A stretch of 64,000 nucleotides of DNA from Saprospirales bacterium (GTDB lineage: Bacteria; Bacteroidota; Bacteroidia; Chitinophagales; Saprospiraceae): NCBI GenBank assembly GCA_016711045.1, contig JADJTT010000008.1:397879-461878 (forward strand). Reading direction: 5' to 3'. How positions within the stretch are numbered: the first letter of the stretch is position 1; the number at the start of each line of letters is the position of its first letter. Shown here piece after piece: positions 32,768 through 41,542 of the stretch. The notes under the pieces were generated by a model. The model was not told the origin of the DNA. It saw only the letters and a list, made by a program, of their open reading frames with translations, and searched no databases. The position numbers and the translations under genes were made by a program.

Positions 32768-33418
32768 AATGCTGCGACGGTTGAAGTGAATGAGATTTTC
32801 CTTGCGCAATTCATTGAGTACGGAAGTGACCGTCTGCCGCGAAGTGCCGGTAATGTTGGCGATATCCTGCTGCGTGAGGCTGTGTTTGAAAAGCCATTCA
32901 AATCCTACACGCCGGCCGCGGTTGGATGCCGATTCCTTGAGAAATTGAATGATCCTCGTGCGGGCATCCTGGAAAATGAGCGACTCCATGCGCCTTTCTA
33001 CCTGCAACAACCGGTTGCCGATCTGGTCGAGCACCCGAAGACACAAGCCGTGGTTGCTACGCATCAATGTCCGGAAGGCCGCGATGGGAATAGCCAGCAC
33101 CTGGGTGTCTGCCTGAAGGGTCTTGGCAAATTCCTGGCGGTGGGTTTCCCCTACGAGCCCCAATTCGCCAAATAAAGTGAGGGGGTGACATACCGCCTTG
33201 AGCACTTCCCGCCCATCGGATGCGTAAGTACCGATCTTGACGATGCCTTTTTCCAATACGTACATATTGTCCGACTCCATATCCAATTCATACAAGTAGC
33301 TGGATTTTGGGCAGATAATGTGCCGGGAACCGGCGCGTAAATACTGCAATTCTTCCCCGGTCAGGGATTGAAAAAGAGGAAGCTGTAAAAGGGAAGAAAG
33401 GTCAATCGCGGTTTTCAT
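32738..33418 (-). CDS. Crp/Fnr-family transcriptional regulator
   Basis: A 226-residue regulator. The cyclic-nucleotide-binding-like beta roll (about 15-130) reads YLYELDMESDNMYVLEKGIV and LTLFGELGLVGETHRQEFA, followed by the dimer helix (MRSNHGLCLRVLDQIGNRLL). The winged helix-turn-helix (about 150-215) has SLTQQDIANITGTSRQTVTSVLNEL. No cysteine cluster like that of Fnr is seen. The GELG-type motif is present, but the Arg-Ser of true cAMP binding is not, so the ligand is unknown. The gene converges on rnz with a 30-base overlap; CATATTTG at 33462-33455 (minus strand) may be its -7 box. Confidence 0.9.
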   Translation of the reverse strand: MKTAIDLSSLLQLPLFQSLTGEELQYLRAGSRHIICPKSSYLYELDMESDNMYVLEKGIVKIGTYASDGREVLKAVCHPLTLFGELGLVGETHRQEFAKTLQADTQVLAIPIAAFRTLMRSNHGLCLRVLDQIGNRLLQVERRMESLIFQDARTRIIQFLKESASNRGRRVGFEWLFKHSLTQQDIANITGTSRQTVTSVLNELRKENLIHFNRRSILIRDLANLA

Positions 33419-33698
33419 AGGCTTTATTTTTGGATGTGTGATTATTTCACGTTACAAATATGCGGCTGCTTCAATGCGAAAAAAAGTACATCATTTCAAT
33501 ATTGTATTTTTTTAAAAAGGACTATTTTTTTATAATTAAAAGATAATCAATATTTTATATTCTTGTAGTTGATTTATTTGTTCGGCGACCTGGTCTTTCA
33601 TACCAATGGAATTTTTCGAATGCTTTTTTGGCAGTCAGGGTGACAAATGGAGGTTTTTGAGCGTTCTAAAAGAAGTACTCATCCTAAAACCAAAACCT

Positions 33699-35777
33699 AT
33701 GAAAAAGTTTATTTTTTCTTTCCTGATGGGCATAATCCTTGCCCTTCCTGCATTTTCCAACGGCATCGTTATTGTCGATACGGAAACGCAAACCTACCTG
33801 ACCCTTACGGCTTCTTCCGTGGAAACCCAGGTTAATAATCAGGTAGCCATTACACGTACTTCGCAGACTTTTCGCAATGAGACGGGGCAGGATGTCCTTG
33901 CTGCCAAATATGCGTTTCCCCTGCCGGACGGCGCCAGTGCCATCGGGCTGCGCTGGTTGGTCAATAGCGTCTGGTATGAAGCCTCTATCGCTGCGGAACC
34001 CCAGGACACGTCTATTACCGGAGGAGGGAGCGGGGCCAGCCCGGCCTTGATGGCCTACCTGGGCGCTTCCCCGCTTTTCTTTAGCTTCGACGCGTTGATG
34101 ATCGGAGTGGATTCGCTGATACAGGTCGAACTGACCTATGTGGAACTCTTGCCCTATTCATTTAACCTGGTTTCCTATGCCTACCCCAACGATTATTCCC
34201 TGATCCAGCCCGGGCCCCAAGCGATCGAGCAGCATTTTTCCTGGACGATGGAGTCCGATCGCACGATCCTGACGGTGCAGTTTCCCAGTCACCCGGGAGG
34301 GACGGTTAATGTTTCCGACCATGTTGCCGATGTCTCCTTTTCTTATGCCGATGGTGCGGCCAATGCCGATTATTTGGTGGTGTATGAATTGTCTTCCGAT
34401 GAACTGGGAGTGTGGAGCATGAGCACCTTCCTGCCTGATTCACTGGTGACCTGCGATGACCTCGGCAAAGGGTTTGTAGCTTTTGTCATCGAACCGGAGT
34501 CCAACCCCGATGTGGAGGTAATTGAAAAAAACTTCATCCTGGTAGTCGACCGCTCGGGAAGCATGAGCGGAAACAAGATCGTGCAGGCCAGACAGGCAGC
34601 GAGTTTTATTGTGCAACACTTGAATCCGGGCGATCATTTCAATGTCATTGATTTTGACAACGACATCACCTTGTTTGCCCCCAATTTGGTGCCCTATAAC
34701 GTCACGTCCCAAAACAATGCCCTGGCATTTATCAGCGCACTGACCGCCGACGGGACGACGAACATTGCAGCGGCGCTGACTACTGCTATCGGACAGTTTG
34801 GGGCCGTAGATCCGGGTAAAGCCAATATCATCCTGTTTTTTACCGACGGACAGCCCACTGCGGGTATCACTTCGACCCAGGGCATACTCAATGCAGTTGA
34901 TGCCGCGGCCGCCCAGGCGGAGACTACCATTTTTCTCTACGCCTTTGGGATCGGCAATGATGTGAATAAACAATTGCTGGCCGCGCTGGGCGCAAATAAC
35001 AACGGGCTGGCTACGTTTCTGGAAAATGACGAACTGGAGGCATCGATCACCGACTTTTTCCTCAAGGTCAACAACCCGGTATTGCTCTCCCCACATATTC
35101 AATTTTACCCGGATGCGATCCAGGAGATTTATCCCCAGCCGCTCCCCAACCTGTATAAAGGACAGCAACTCATCATCGCAGGGCGGTACGAAGAACCAAT
35201 ACCGGTTGACATGGAACTCACCGGAATGGCCTTTAACCTGCCCATAACCTACAATTTCAATATCGACCTGGCAGATACCCTGGTGCCCGCGTATTTTTTC
35301 CTGCCCAAGATCTGGGCCAAGCGCAAGATCGAATACCTGCAGCAGGCTGTCTACCTCGCGGGCGAAAATACCCCGCTGGGCGATACGCTGGAAGCCCAAG
35401 CCACCGCGCTGAGCATCTGTTACGGGGTTATCAGCGATTTTACCAGCTTTACCGGTCCGCCTGTCACCTTTGTGCACGAACAAGTCCGGGACGACAACCG
35501 TACCTGGACCTGGGAGGCCCTTCCCAATCCATTCCAGGAGGCCGTTACCCTGCGCATTTTTCTTCCGGTCGATTGGTATAAACCGGCGACGTGCCTTATC
35601 TTGGATGCACAAGGGAGGATAGTCGCTGAAATAGCTGTTTCATTCGGTCCCGCCGGCTGGTATGATTTCTCCTGGAACGGCCGTTTGGCAAATGGGTTGC
35701 CGGCTCCAAAAGGGGTCTATTTCGCCGTCCTGAACTTTGGAAATGACTGGGATGTGCTTACTTTAATGAAAAATTGA
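33699..35777 (+). CDS. VIT and von Willebrand factor A domain exported protein
   Basis: A 692-residue protein from the ATG at 33699, which opens a clean signal peptide (MKKFIFSFLMGIILALPAFS). The VIT domain (about 25-165) reads NQVAITRTSQTFRNETGQDV and AKYAFPLPDGASAIGL. The vWA domain (about 280-460) has the MIDAS motif VDRSGSMSG and ILFFTDGQPTAG. The C-terminus resembles a FlgD/T9SS-like Ig domain ending KGVYFAVLNFGNDWDVLTLM. This is the inter-alpha-trypsin-inhibitor heavy-chain-like layout, probably surface-exposed with metal-dependent adhesion. A longer frame from 33606 adds residues before the signal peptide and is rejected. The stop overlaps the dinB start. Confidence 0.88.
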   Translation: MKKFIFSFLMGIILALPAFSNGIVIVDTETQTYLTLTASSVETQVNNQVAITRTSQTFRNETGQDVLAAKYAFPLPDGASAIGLRWLVNSVWYEASIAAEPQDTSITGGGSGASPALMAYLGASPLFFSFDALMIGVDSLIQVELTYVELLPYSFNLVSYAYPNDYSLIQPGPQAIEQHFSWTMESDRTILTVQFPSHPGGTVNVSDHVADVSFSYADGAANADYLVVYELSSDELGVWSMSTFLPDSLVTCDDLGKGFVAFVIEPESNPDVEVIEKNFILVVDRSGSMSGNKIVQARQAASFIVQHLNPGDHFNVIDFDNDITLFAPNLVPYNVTSQNNALAFISALTADGTTNIAAALTTAIGQFGAVDPGKANIILFFTDGQPTAGITSTQGILNAVDAAAAQAETTIFLYAFGIGNDVNKQLLAALGANNNGLATFLENDELEASITDFFLKVNNPVLLSPHIQFYPDAIQEIYPQPLPNLYKGQQLIIAGRYEEPIPVDMELTGMAFNLPITYNFNIDLADTLVPAYFFLPKIWAKRKIEYLQQAVYLAGENTPLGDTLEAQATALSICYGVISDFTSFTGPPVTFVHEQVRDDNRTWTWEALPNPFQEAVTLRIFLPVDWYKPATCLILDAQGRIVAEIAVSFGPAGWYDFSWNGRLANGLPAPKGVYFAVLNFGNDWDVLTLMKN

Positions 35778-36874
35778 TAGCAGCGGCGCCTATTCGCAAG
35801 ATCATCCATATCGACATGGACGCGTTCTACGCCTCCGTGGAGCAGCGGGATAACCCCGACCTGCGCGGAAAACCTATTGCCGTAGGCTCGGGCAATAAAC
35901 GGGGCGTGGTAGCTGCCGCCAGCTACGAGGCCCGTACCTACGGAGTGCGCTCTGCCATGGCGAGCATTACGGCCCAGCGATTGTGCCCGGAGCTCATTTT
36001 CGTCAAAGCCCGCTTCGAGGTCTATAAAGAAGTATCCCAGCAGATCCGCGCTATTTTCGAAGAATATACCGACCTGGTAGAGCCCCTGTCGTTGGATGAA
36101 GCCTACCTGGATGTGACAGAGAACAAAATGGGCATCCCTTCGGCGATGCGGATTGCGATGGAGATCCGGAAAAAGATCCGGGAACGCACCGGGCTCACCG
36201 CCTCTGCCGGGGTTTCCTTCAATAAATTTCTGGCCAAAGTGGCCTCCGATATCAATAAGCCCAACGGGATGAAGGTGATCCTGCCGGAAGAAGCGGAGGC
36301 CTTTCTGGACCAGCTGCCCGTTCATAAATTTCACGGAGTCGGGAAGGTCACCGCTGCCCGGATGCGGGATAAAGGAATCCACACGGGCGCCGATCTGAAG
36401 AAATGGGCATTGCCGGATCTGCTGCGCGAGTTTGGAAAAGTGGGGGACTACTACTACCACATCGTTCGTGCGGAGGATAACCGGGCGGTCAACCCTCACC
36501 GGATCCGGAAATCGGTCGGCGCGGAGCGCACCTTCCTGGAAGACCTGGACGACCCCGAGGAAATGAAGGCCAAATTGGACTACATCGCGGGAGTGGTTTT
36601 CGAGTATTTGCAAAAAAAAGACCGCTATGGCCGCACGGTGACCCTCAAGATCAAAACCACCGATTTTCAAAGCCATACCCGCAGCAAGACCTTTGGACAC
36701 GACCTGCGCGACCGGGAGTTGATCTACCGCACCGCCTGCGAGCTATTGGAAGGCGCTTCCGAATTGCGGCCGGTGCGGTTGCTGGGCATTACCATCTCAA
36801 ATCTGGAAGACGACACCCCTCCCGGCGGTCAGTTGGAGTTTGATTTTGGGAGCAGCAGCCATACCATGCCGTAG
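35774..36874 (+). CDS. dinB: DNA polymerase IV (Y family)
   Basis: A 366-residue translesion polymerase. Family motifs are RKIIHIDMDAFYASVEQRDN with two catalytic acids, AASYEARTYGVRSAM, SLDEAYLDVT with the third acid pair, and GVSFNKFLAKVASD with NGMKVI. The helix-hairpin-helix GVGKVTAARMRDKG and the little-finger domain (GRTVTLKIKTTDFQSHTRSK) follow. The C-terminal tail ends QLEFDFG, a beta-clamp-binding motif. No ATG precedes the conserved start, so TTG at 35774 is used; it overlaps the stop of the VIT gene and suggests translational coupling. The 3' end overlaps mltA by 46 bases. Confidence 0.94.
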   Translation: MIAAAPIRKIIHIDMDAFYASVEQRDNPDLRGKPIAVGSGNKRGVVAAASYEARTYGVRSAMASITAQRLCPELIFVKARFEVYKEVSQQIRAIFEEYTDLVEPLSLDEAYLDVTENKMGIPSAMRIAMEIRKKIRERTGLTASAGVSFNKFLAKVASDINKPNGMKVILPEEAEAFLDQLPVHKFHGVGKVTAARMRDKGIHTGADLKKWALPDLLREFGKVGDYYYHIVRAEDNRAVNPHRIRKSVGAERTFLEDLDDPEEMKAKLDYIAGVVFEYLQKKDRYGRTVTLKIKTTDFQSHTRSKTFGHDLRDRELIYRTACELLEGASELRPVRLLGITISNLEDDTPPGGQLEFDFGSSSHTMP

Positions 36875-37986
36875 TGCATGCGGTTTCCGGCCATGCGCTG
36901 ACCTTCCTGCCCGGTTCCGGAATAGATATCAATATGCCCCGGACCCCGGATAGCGCCGCCTACATCCTGGGCAAGCATAATGCGAAACTCGTGGTGGAGC
37001 ATTTCTCCTTTTTTATCAAACACCGGCACCGCTACCAGCAACGTGGCGCCCAGGGGGAAGTACCGTTTGTCGACGGCTACCGAAATCTCAGGGGTAAGGG
37101 GCACTTGTCCGGCGCCGATCACCGCCTGCTTTTTTAGCTGAAAAAAGCTGTAAGAAGGATTGATCAACAGGACGGAGTCGCGCAAATGGGGCTGCTGTCG
37201 GATGAGGCGTTTAATGCCGTAGATGGACACGTCTTCCACCCCCAGTCCGGATTCATTTGTCAAATAATACTCGATGCTTTTATAGGGCATTTTGTTGGAA
37301 CCTTCGTACACCAGCAGGTATGCCTCTTTTGTATCGACAAATTCGACCATAGCTGATCCCTGCAAATGGGTGTAGTACACATCCACCGGATCGGCGGCAT
37401 AGGCGATTTCGAGTCCCAGACTGTCCAGTGCGCCCTCTCCGTCGATCTGCCGGCGGGTGGGTAGGGGGCCTTCCCAGCTATCCGGTTTGCGATAGAAGGG
37501 ATAACGGTAGGTGGAGTCCGGTTCGTGCCTGACTTGCAAGGTGGGCGTGTAATACCCGGTAAATTTCACATGCCCTTTTTTATCACCGCCCCATACCTGG
37601 TAGGCTTCCAGCTGCTCTTTTGCCTGGGAGGAATTGTAGCCGGCATCCAGTAAAATCTGGACGACCTCTTTGAGTTTTTCATTGGTGATCACGGCGGCGC
37701 CTTGCGCCAATGTTTGCTTAAGGGGTTTGATATCCAGCAATTCGAGCTGATTTTCCAGCGCAGCAATGAGGGTGCTGTTCAGCGTAGGAAAAGGAAGGGT
37801 GTCGAGGAATACCGGTTCGTAAATTTCCTTGAAGGTTTGGGCGTGCTTCCGTTTCCCCGAGCGGTAAATGTCGTAATATTGCTCGGAGGGCATTTCGTTG
37901 GCCCACGCAGCTTCTTCAAAGGGGAGGGTATCTTCGTAATAGGAACAGGAAGAAATACCAATGAGCGCAAAAACAAACACAGCCAT
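36829..37986 (-). CDS. mltA: MltA-type lytic transglycosylase lipoprotein
   Basis: A 385-residue murein hydrolase that cleaves peptidoglycan to 1,6-anhydro products. From the ATG at 37986 the signal MAVFVFALIGISSC has a lipobox. The MltA barrel follows (KFTGYYTPTLQVRHEPDSTY, FYRKPDSWEGPLPTRRQIDG). The 3D domain at the C-terminus has LGATLLVAVPVFDKKGEM, the catalytic Asp in MLAQDVGGAIRGPGHIDIY, and YSGTGQEGQRMAGNRMHYG. The 3' end overlaps dinB. Its start overlaps the start of the divergent aminotransferase gene by 26 bases, which is unusual. Confidence 0.92.
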   Translation of the reverse strand: MAVFVFALIGISSCSYYEDTLPFEEAAWANEMPSEQYYDIYRSGKRKHAQTFKEIYEPVFLDTLPFPTLNSTLIAALENQLELLDIKPLKQTLAQGAAVITNEKLKEVVQILLDAGYNSSQAKEQLEAYQVWGGDKKGHVKFTGYYTPTLQVRHEPDSTYRYPFYRKPDSWEGPLPTRRQIDGEGALDSLGLEIAYAADPVDVYYTHLQGSAMVEFVDTKEAYLLVYEGSNKMPYKSIEYYLTNESGLGVEDVSIYGIKRLIRQQPHLRDSVLLINPSYSFFQLKKQAVIGAGQVPLTPEISVAVDKRYFPLGATLLVAVPVFDKKGEMLHHEFRIMLAQDVGGAIRGPGHIDIYSGTGQEGQRMAGNRMHYGMVWLLLPKSNSN

Positions 37987-39157
37987 TCGCGAAAAATACC
38001 GCCGGGCGCTGGCCGGGCGACTCGGCATAGCGCCTGAGCAGATCGGGCTTTTTTGGAAAGGCCGGGTAGGGCTATATGCCATCTTGCGAGCCCTGGGGGT
38101 CCGGGCGGGCGATGAGGTCATTCTCCCGGCGTTTACCTGTGTGGTCGTTCCCAATGCGATCTTGTATTTAGGGGCCAAACCCGTTTATGTCGATGTCGAT
38201 GCAAATACATTCAATCTGGAAACCGGTTTATTGGAAGCGGCCATTCGTCCGCAGACCAAATGTATTTTGGCACAAAATACGTTTGGTCTTTCGGCCGAGC
38301 TGGATCCCCTCCTCAAGATAGCCCAAAAATATCAAATTCCGGTGATCGAGGATTGCACACATGGGTTTGGAGGCGCCTATAGAGGTCAGGCAAACGGCAC
38401 ACTTACCCAGGCTTCTTTTTTCTCCACCCAATGGAACAAGCCATTCTCCACGGGTTGGGGCGGATTCACCGCCATACGCGATGAAGCGCTGGCGCGGGAA
38501 GTGCAGAAATTGGAAGAAAAAATGCCTATGCCCTCGCCGGGCCAGGAGCGCATGCTTCAGCTGCAGATCTGGACCCGGAAAAACCTGCTGACGCCCGCGT
38601 TATACTGGCCGGTCTTGCGGCTCTATCGCCGGTTGAGCAATATGGGCGTCATACCTGGCTCATCGGAAGGCAGCGAGTTGCATACCACCACCATGCCCAA
38701 AGGCTATTTACTGGCTGGGGGCGAGGTGCAGGCCCACGAAGGGCTTCTGCAGCTGTCCCGGTGGGAGCGAATCCAGGAACGCCGTCTGGAAGTGGCTGCG
38801 CTATATGATCAAGCCCTGGAAAAATTGGGTTTGCCCAGGCTGTTTGTCCCACCGCACATCTCACACAGCTACCTGAAATACCCCCTGCTGGTCAAAGACC
38901 GCGCTGCCTTTTTCGCGCTCGCCGTGCGCCACCGCATCCGCCTGGGCGACTGGATGCGGAGTCCTATTCATCCGGTAGAAGAAAATTGGGAGAAATGGGG
39001 ATATGTGCCGGGGGCTTGTCCCACGGGCGAGCACCTCAGCCGACACGTAGTCAACCTGCTTACCGATCTGGATCTGACGGAAAAAGAAATACAGCGGACG
39101 GTGGCGTTTTTGGATCGATACAGAGAGGAGATTTTTGAGTCACCCGGTCACTACTGA
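37961..39157 (+). CDS. DegT/DnrJ/EryC1/StrS-family PLP aminotransferase
   Basis: A 398-residue sugar-type aminotransferase. Motifs are VILPAFTCVVVPNAILYLGA, VDVDANTFNLE, VIEDCTHGFGGAY (with the PLP-contacting Asp), and the Schiff-base lysine in STQWNKPFSTGWGGF. It probably makes an amino sugar for surface polysaccharide, but no other sugar genes are nearby, so the substrate is open. The start region overlaps the start of divergent mltA, and the last 7 bases overlap the convergent NmrA-like gene. Confidence 0.87.
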   Translation: MSAKTNTAIREKYRRALAGRLGIAPEQIGLFWKGRVGLYAILRALGVRAGDEVILPAFTCVVVPNAILYLGAKPVYVDVDANTFNLETGLLEAAIRPQTKCILAQNTFGLSAELDPLLKIAQKYQIPVIEDCTHGFGGAYRGQANGTLTQASFFSTQWNKPFSTGWGGFTAIRDEALAREVQKLEEKMPMPSPGQERMLQLQIWTRKNLLTPALYWPVLRLYRRLSNMGVIPGSSEGSELHTTTMPKGYLLAGGEVQAHEGLLQLSRWERIQERRLEVAALYDQALEKLGLPRLFVPPHISHSYLKYPLLVKDRAAFFALAVRHRIRLGDWMRSPIHPVEENWEKWGYVPGACPTGEHLSRHVVNLLTDLDLTEKEIQRTVAFLDRYREEIFESPGHY

Positions 39158-40065
39158 AAACGCTTCCGAATTACCTCCTCCATCGAAACCGGCGCATACC
39201 CAAAGGTCTGTTCGAGGAGCTTATGCGCTGCCGGTACAGCCTCCGCCAGATCGGCAGGGAAATTATTGAAGAGCTTGACGGCGTAATAGATCTGCCGGAG
39301 AAATGGATTGAACGGAGCGGCGAGCGTCGACACTATATTCAGCATGGTAAGCGGGATCGCTCCATGCCGGATGGGGTTGCCTGTAACCTGGGTGACCAAC
39401 TCCGCGAATTCGGGGAACGACAACGCTTTTGGACCTGTCATGTGAAATCGCCGACCGGAAAGATCACTGCGCAATACGGCTCGTGCGGCAATCTCGCCCA
39501 CATCGTCCGAAAAAATACTGGGGATGGGCCGGTAGCCCCCACCAGGCACCAGCAACCTGTTGCCGCGCAGGAAAGAGAAGAAGAGGTCGTAGGAAGGGGC
39601 GTTGCCGAGGATGGTCCAGTTCAGGCCGGATTGGGCAATATGCTGCTCCACTTCCGGTTTGAGGACGCTAAAAGATTGGATGCCCAGTTTCTTCAACACG
39701 TCGGGACGATTGCCGTATACCGAGAGATAAACCAGGCGTTCTACGCCCTGCCGCTTTGCTTCCTTCAAGATATTCAACACGGCATCGTACTCGATCTCCC
39801 GTTCGCGGCGGATGAGTTTCGGGCTCATTGCCGACAGGCAGATGACGATTCCGGCGGTTCCATTGATCGCCCTTTCAATGGTTTGTGGATCACATACATC
39901 CCCTTTCTGAAGTGTTACCTGATTGCCCAGCAAGTTGGAAGCGGCGTCGACATTACGGGTGAGCACCCGCACGTGTTGGCCTTTAGCGAGGAGTTTTTCC
40001 ACCACCTTGCGGCCCAGGTGGCCAGTGCCGCCAAAAACAACAAAGGGTTTAGCCGGGATTTGCAT
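39151..40065 (-). CDS. NmrA-like NAD(P)-binding protein
   Basis: A 304-residue atypical short-chain dehydrogenase. The N-terminal Rossmann motif is VVFGGTGHLGRKVVEKLLAK, followed by VRVLTRN and GDVCDPQTIERAI. RLVYLSVYGNRPD carries a Y, but no full YxxxK catalytic pair is obvious. NWTILGNAPSYDLFF and a DUF-like C-terminus complete it. Such proteins can be redox sensors, quinone-related or complex I assembly proteins. It is the last gene of a probable three-gene minus-strand operon (lipoprotein, SCO1, NmrA); it overlaps the SCO1 gene by 17 bases. Confidence 0.8.
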   Translation of the reverse strand: MQIPAKPFVVFGGTGHLGRKVVEKLLAKGQHVRVLTRNVDAASNLLGNQVTLQKGDVCDPQTIERAINGTAGIVICLSAMSPKLIRREREIEYDAVLNILKEAKRQGVERLVYLSVYGNRPDVLKKLGIQSFSVLKPEVEQHIAQSGLNWTILGNAPSYDLFFSFLRGNRLLVPGGGYRPIPSIFSDDVGEIAARAVLRSDLSGRRFHMTGPKALSFPEFAELVTQVTGNPIRHGAIPLTMLNIVSTLAAPFNPFLRQIYYAVKLFNNFPADLAEAVPAAHKLLEQTFGYAPVSMEEVIRKRFQ

Positions 40066-40699
40066 TATTTTTCATCTCATCCAGCAACACCTGGATATCT
40101 TTCAAAAACTTGTCGACCGACTCGGGGTCGGTACCGTCGCAGAAAGAGCGCACGTGGCGCTGGGGATCCACCAGGATGATGCGGCCGCTGTGATCGAAAC
40201 CGCCGGGTACATCCGGGTCTTCAATGGCCACGCTGAAATAATCGTCGGCAATCTCGTACAAGGCATCCTTTTCCCCGGTCACGAAATGCCATTTGCTGGA
40301 CTCCACGCCGAGGTTGGTCGCGTACATCTTCAAATGCCCCACCGTGTCGCGCTTGGGGTCGATGGTATGGGCGAGAAGGAGTAGCCGGTCTTCATCCTTA
40401 AACTTATCATAAATGCGCAGCATCTGCTTGGTGACCTTTGGGCAAATGGTGGGACAACTGGTGAAGAAAAAATCCACTACATACGCCTTGCCGGCAAAGG
40501 TCTCATTGGTCACCAACTGGCTGTCCTGATCGACAAACGCGAAGTCGGGTACGGTGTGGTAAATGGTATCGCCGTCCACCACATCCCGTTCGCCGATGAT
40601 GGGGAGGGGAGCGGGATGATTAGTTGGAATTTGACAAGCGCTTATTAGCACTAAAGCGCTGAATATGAGAAGTATATTGCGTTTGATTAAAGTATTCAT
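40049..40699 (-). CDS. SCO1/SenC copper chaperone lipoprotein
   Basis: A 216-residue thioredoxin-fold protein that delivers copper to the CuA site of cytochrome oxidase. The signal peptide ends in lipobox LISAC (Cys22). The copper ligands are seen: CPTIC (Cys82, Cys86) in FFFTSCPTICPKVTKQM, and His170 in GGFDHSGRIILVD. This fits the presence of a cytochrome oxidase subunit III gene elsewhere in the window. It begins 3 bases after the stop of the upstream small lipoprotein gene and overlaps the next gene, so the three are surely co-transcribed. Confidence 0.92.
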   Translation of the reverse strand: MNTLIKRNILLIFSALVLISACQIPTNHPAPLPIIGERDVVDGDTIYHTVPDFAFVDQDSQLVTNETFAGKAYVVDFFFTSCPTICPKVTKQMLRIYDKFKDEDRLLLLAHTIDPKRDTVGHLKMYATNLGVESSKWHFVTGEKDALYEIADDYFSVAIEDPDVPGGFDHSGRIILVDPQRHVRSFCDGTDPESVDKFLKDIQVLLDEMKNNANPG

Positions 40700-40702
40700 T
40701 GA

Positions 40703-41194
40703 TCAGTCGGTTGATTGATTCCGTATTCTTTTCATCGCCATTTTCGCTTTTTCCATACTCGATTTCGTCAGGGCGTCGACGTCCTGGATCTTGATCAGTT
40801 CCGCATCGAGGTAGGTCATGACTTGCTGATGATCCATCGAATCGCGGAGCAGGTCGAGGTTGCTGTAAAATTTGCCCATCCAGTCGTACATCGCTTCATC
40901 GGCCTCGCCGAGTCGCTTGAGCACTTCGAGGAGGGATTCCTGCCGGTTTTCGTCCAGCTTGCCAGCTTCTTGCTCCGTCTGCATAAATTCCTTGATCTGT
41001 CGTGAAAGGCGATTTAACGCGGCAGTTTGCGGCATAACTGCATCGTGGATGGCCATGATCTCTGAGCGCTTTTGCTCTTGTTCGGCCTTTTGCGCTTCGG
41101 TGTGACCGGTTTGTGCAGCAGAGGGGGTGTTATTTTGGCAACTGCAAAGGATCAGCGAGAAGAGGGCAGTAGAAAAAATGTGAGATAAACGCAT
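40703..41194 (-). CDS. Small coiled lipoprotein upstream of SCO1
   Basis: A 163-residue exported protein from the ATG at 41194; upstream in-frame residues to 41353 do not look like a signal peptide. Signal MRLSHIFSTALFSLILCSC has a lipobox. The mature part is helical and charged (TEAQKAEQEQKRSEIMAIHD, TALNRLSRQIKEFMQTEQEA). I do not recognise the family (it resembles 'viral A-type inclusion' annotations in Bacteroidota). Its 3-base spacing to the SCO1 gene suggests a role in copper or oxidase biogenesis, but this is inference from position only. Confidence 0.7.
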   Translation of the reverse strand: MRLSHIFSTALFSLILCSCQNNTPSAAQTGHTEAQKAEQEQKRSEIMAIHDAVMPQTAALNRLSRQIKEFMQTEQEAGKLDENRQESLLEVLKRLGEADEAMYDWMGKFYSNLDLLRDSMDHQQVMTYLDAELIKIQDVDALTKSSMEKAKMAMKRIRNQSTD

Positions 41195-41272
41195 AGCAGT
41201 CGGGTTTTGGAGCGAAAAATATAGAAGGTAAAGATACCGTTCAAAATGGAATGAACAATATAAAGATTCAAC

Positions 41273-41542
41273 ATGAAAATACTGAAAATCACACAAACCT
41301 TCCTCTTGTTTCTGCTTACCGCGGCGACCCTGACGATCGTCGTTCAAAACCAACGGCTTTTACAGCGAATGAATGAAAGGGAAAACTGGCAGGTCCATCC
41401 CACCGCTACCTTCGCATCGGATCGTATGAATGAGGTCATCGACGTGCGGATCGTAGATGTAAAAGACGAAATACCCGTCAATATCGAGGAGATCAACGGG
41501 TTTAATATTTTTGGAAGAGAACTGCCGGTTTCAGGAGATTAA
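41273..41542 (+). CDS. Small single-span membrane or exported protein
   Basis: An 89-residue protein of unknown function. It starts MKILKITQTFLLFLLTAATL, an N-terminal hydrophobic anchor or signal, followed by polar residues ending EIPVNIEEINGFNIFGRELP. It is divergent from the lipoprotein-SCO1 operon (78 bases between starts), and its TAA overlaps the stop of the convergent ChaN-like gene. Codon use fits the neighbourhood, so it is probably real, though I cannot name a family. Confidence 0.6.
   Translation: MKILKITQTFLLFLLTAATLTIVVQNQRLLQRMNERENWQVHPTATFASDRMNEVIDVRIVDVKDEIPVNIEEINGFNIFGRELPVSGD

Noticed and set aside
33606..33698. Upstream extension of the VIT/vWA gene
   Set aside because: It places 31 residues before a typical signal peptide; the internal ATG at 33699 is the better start.
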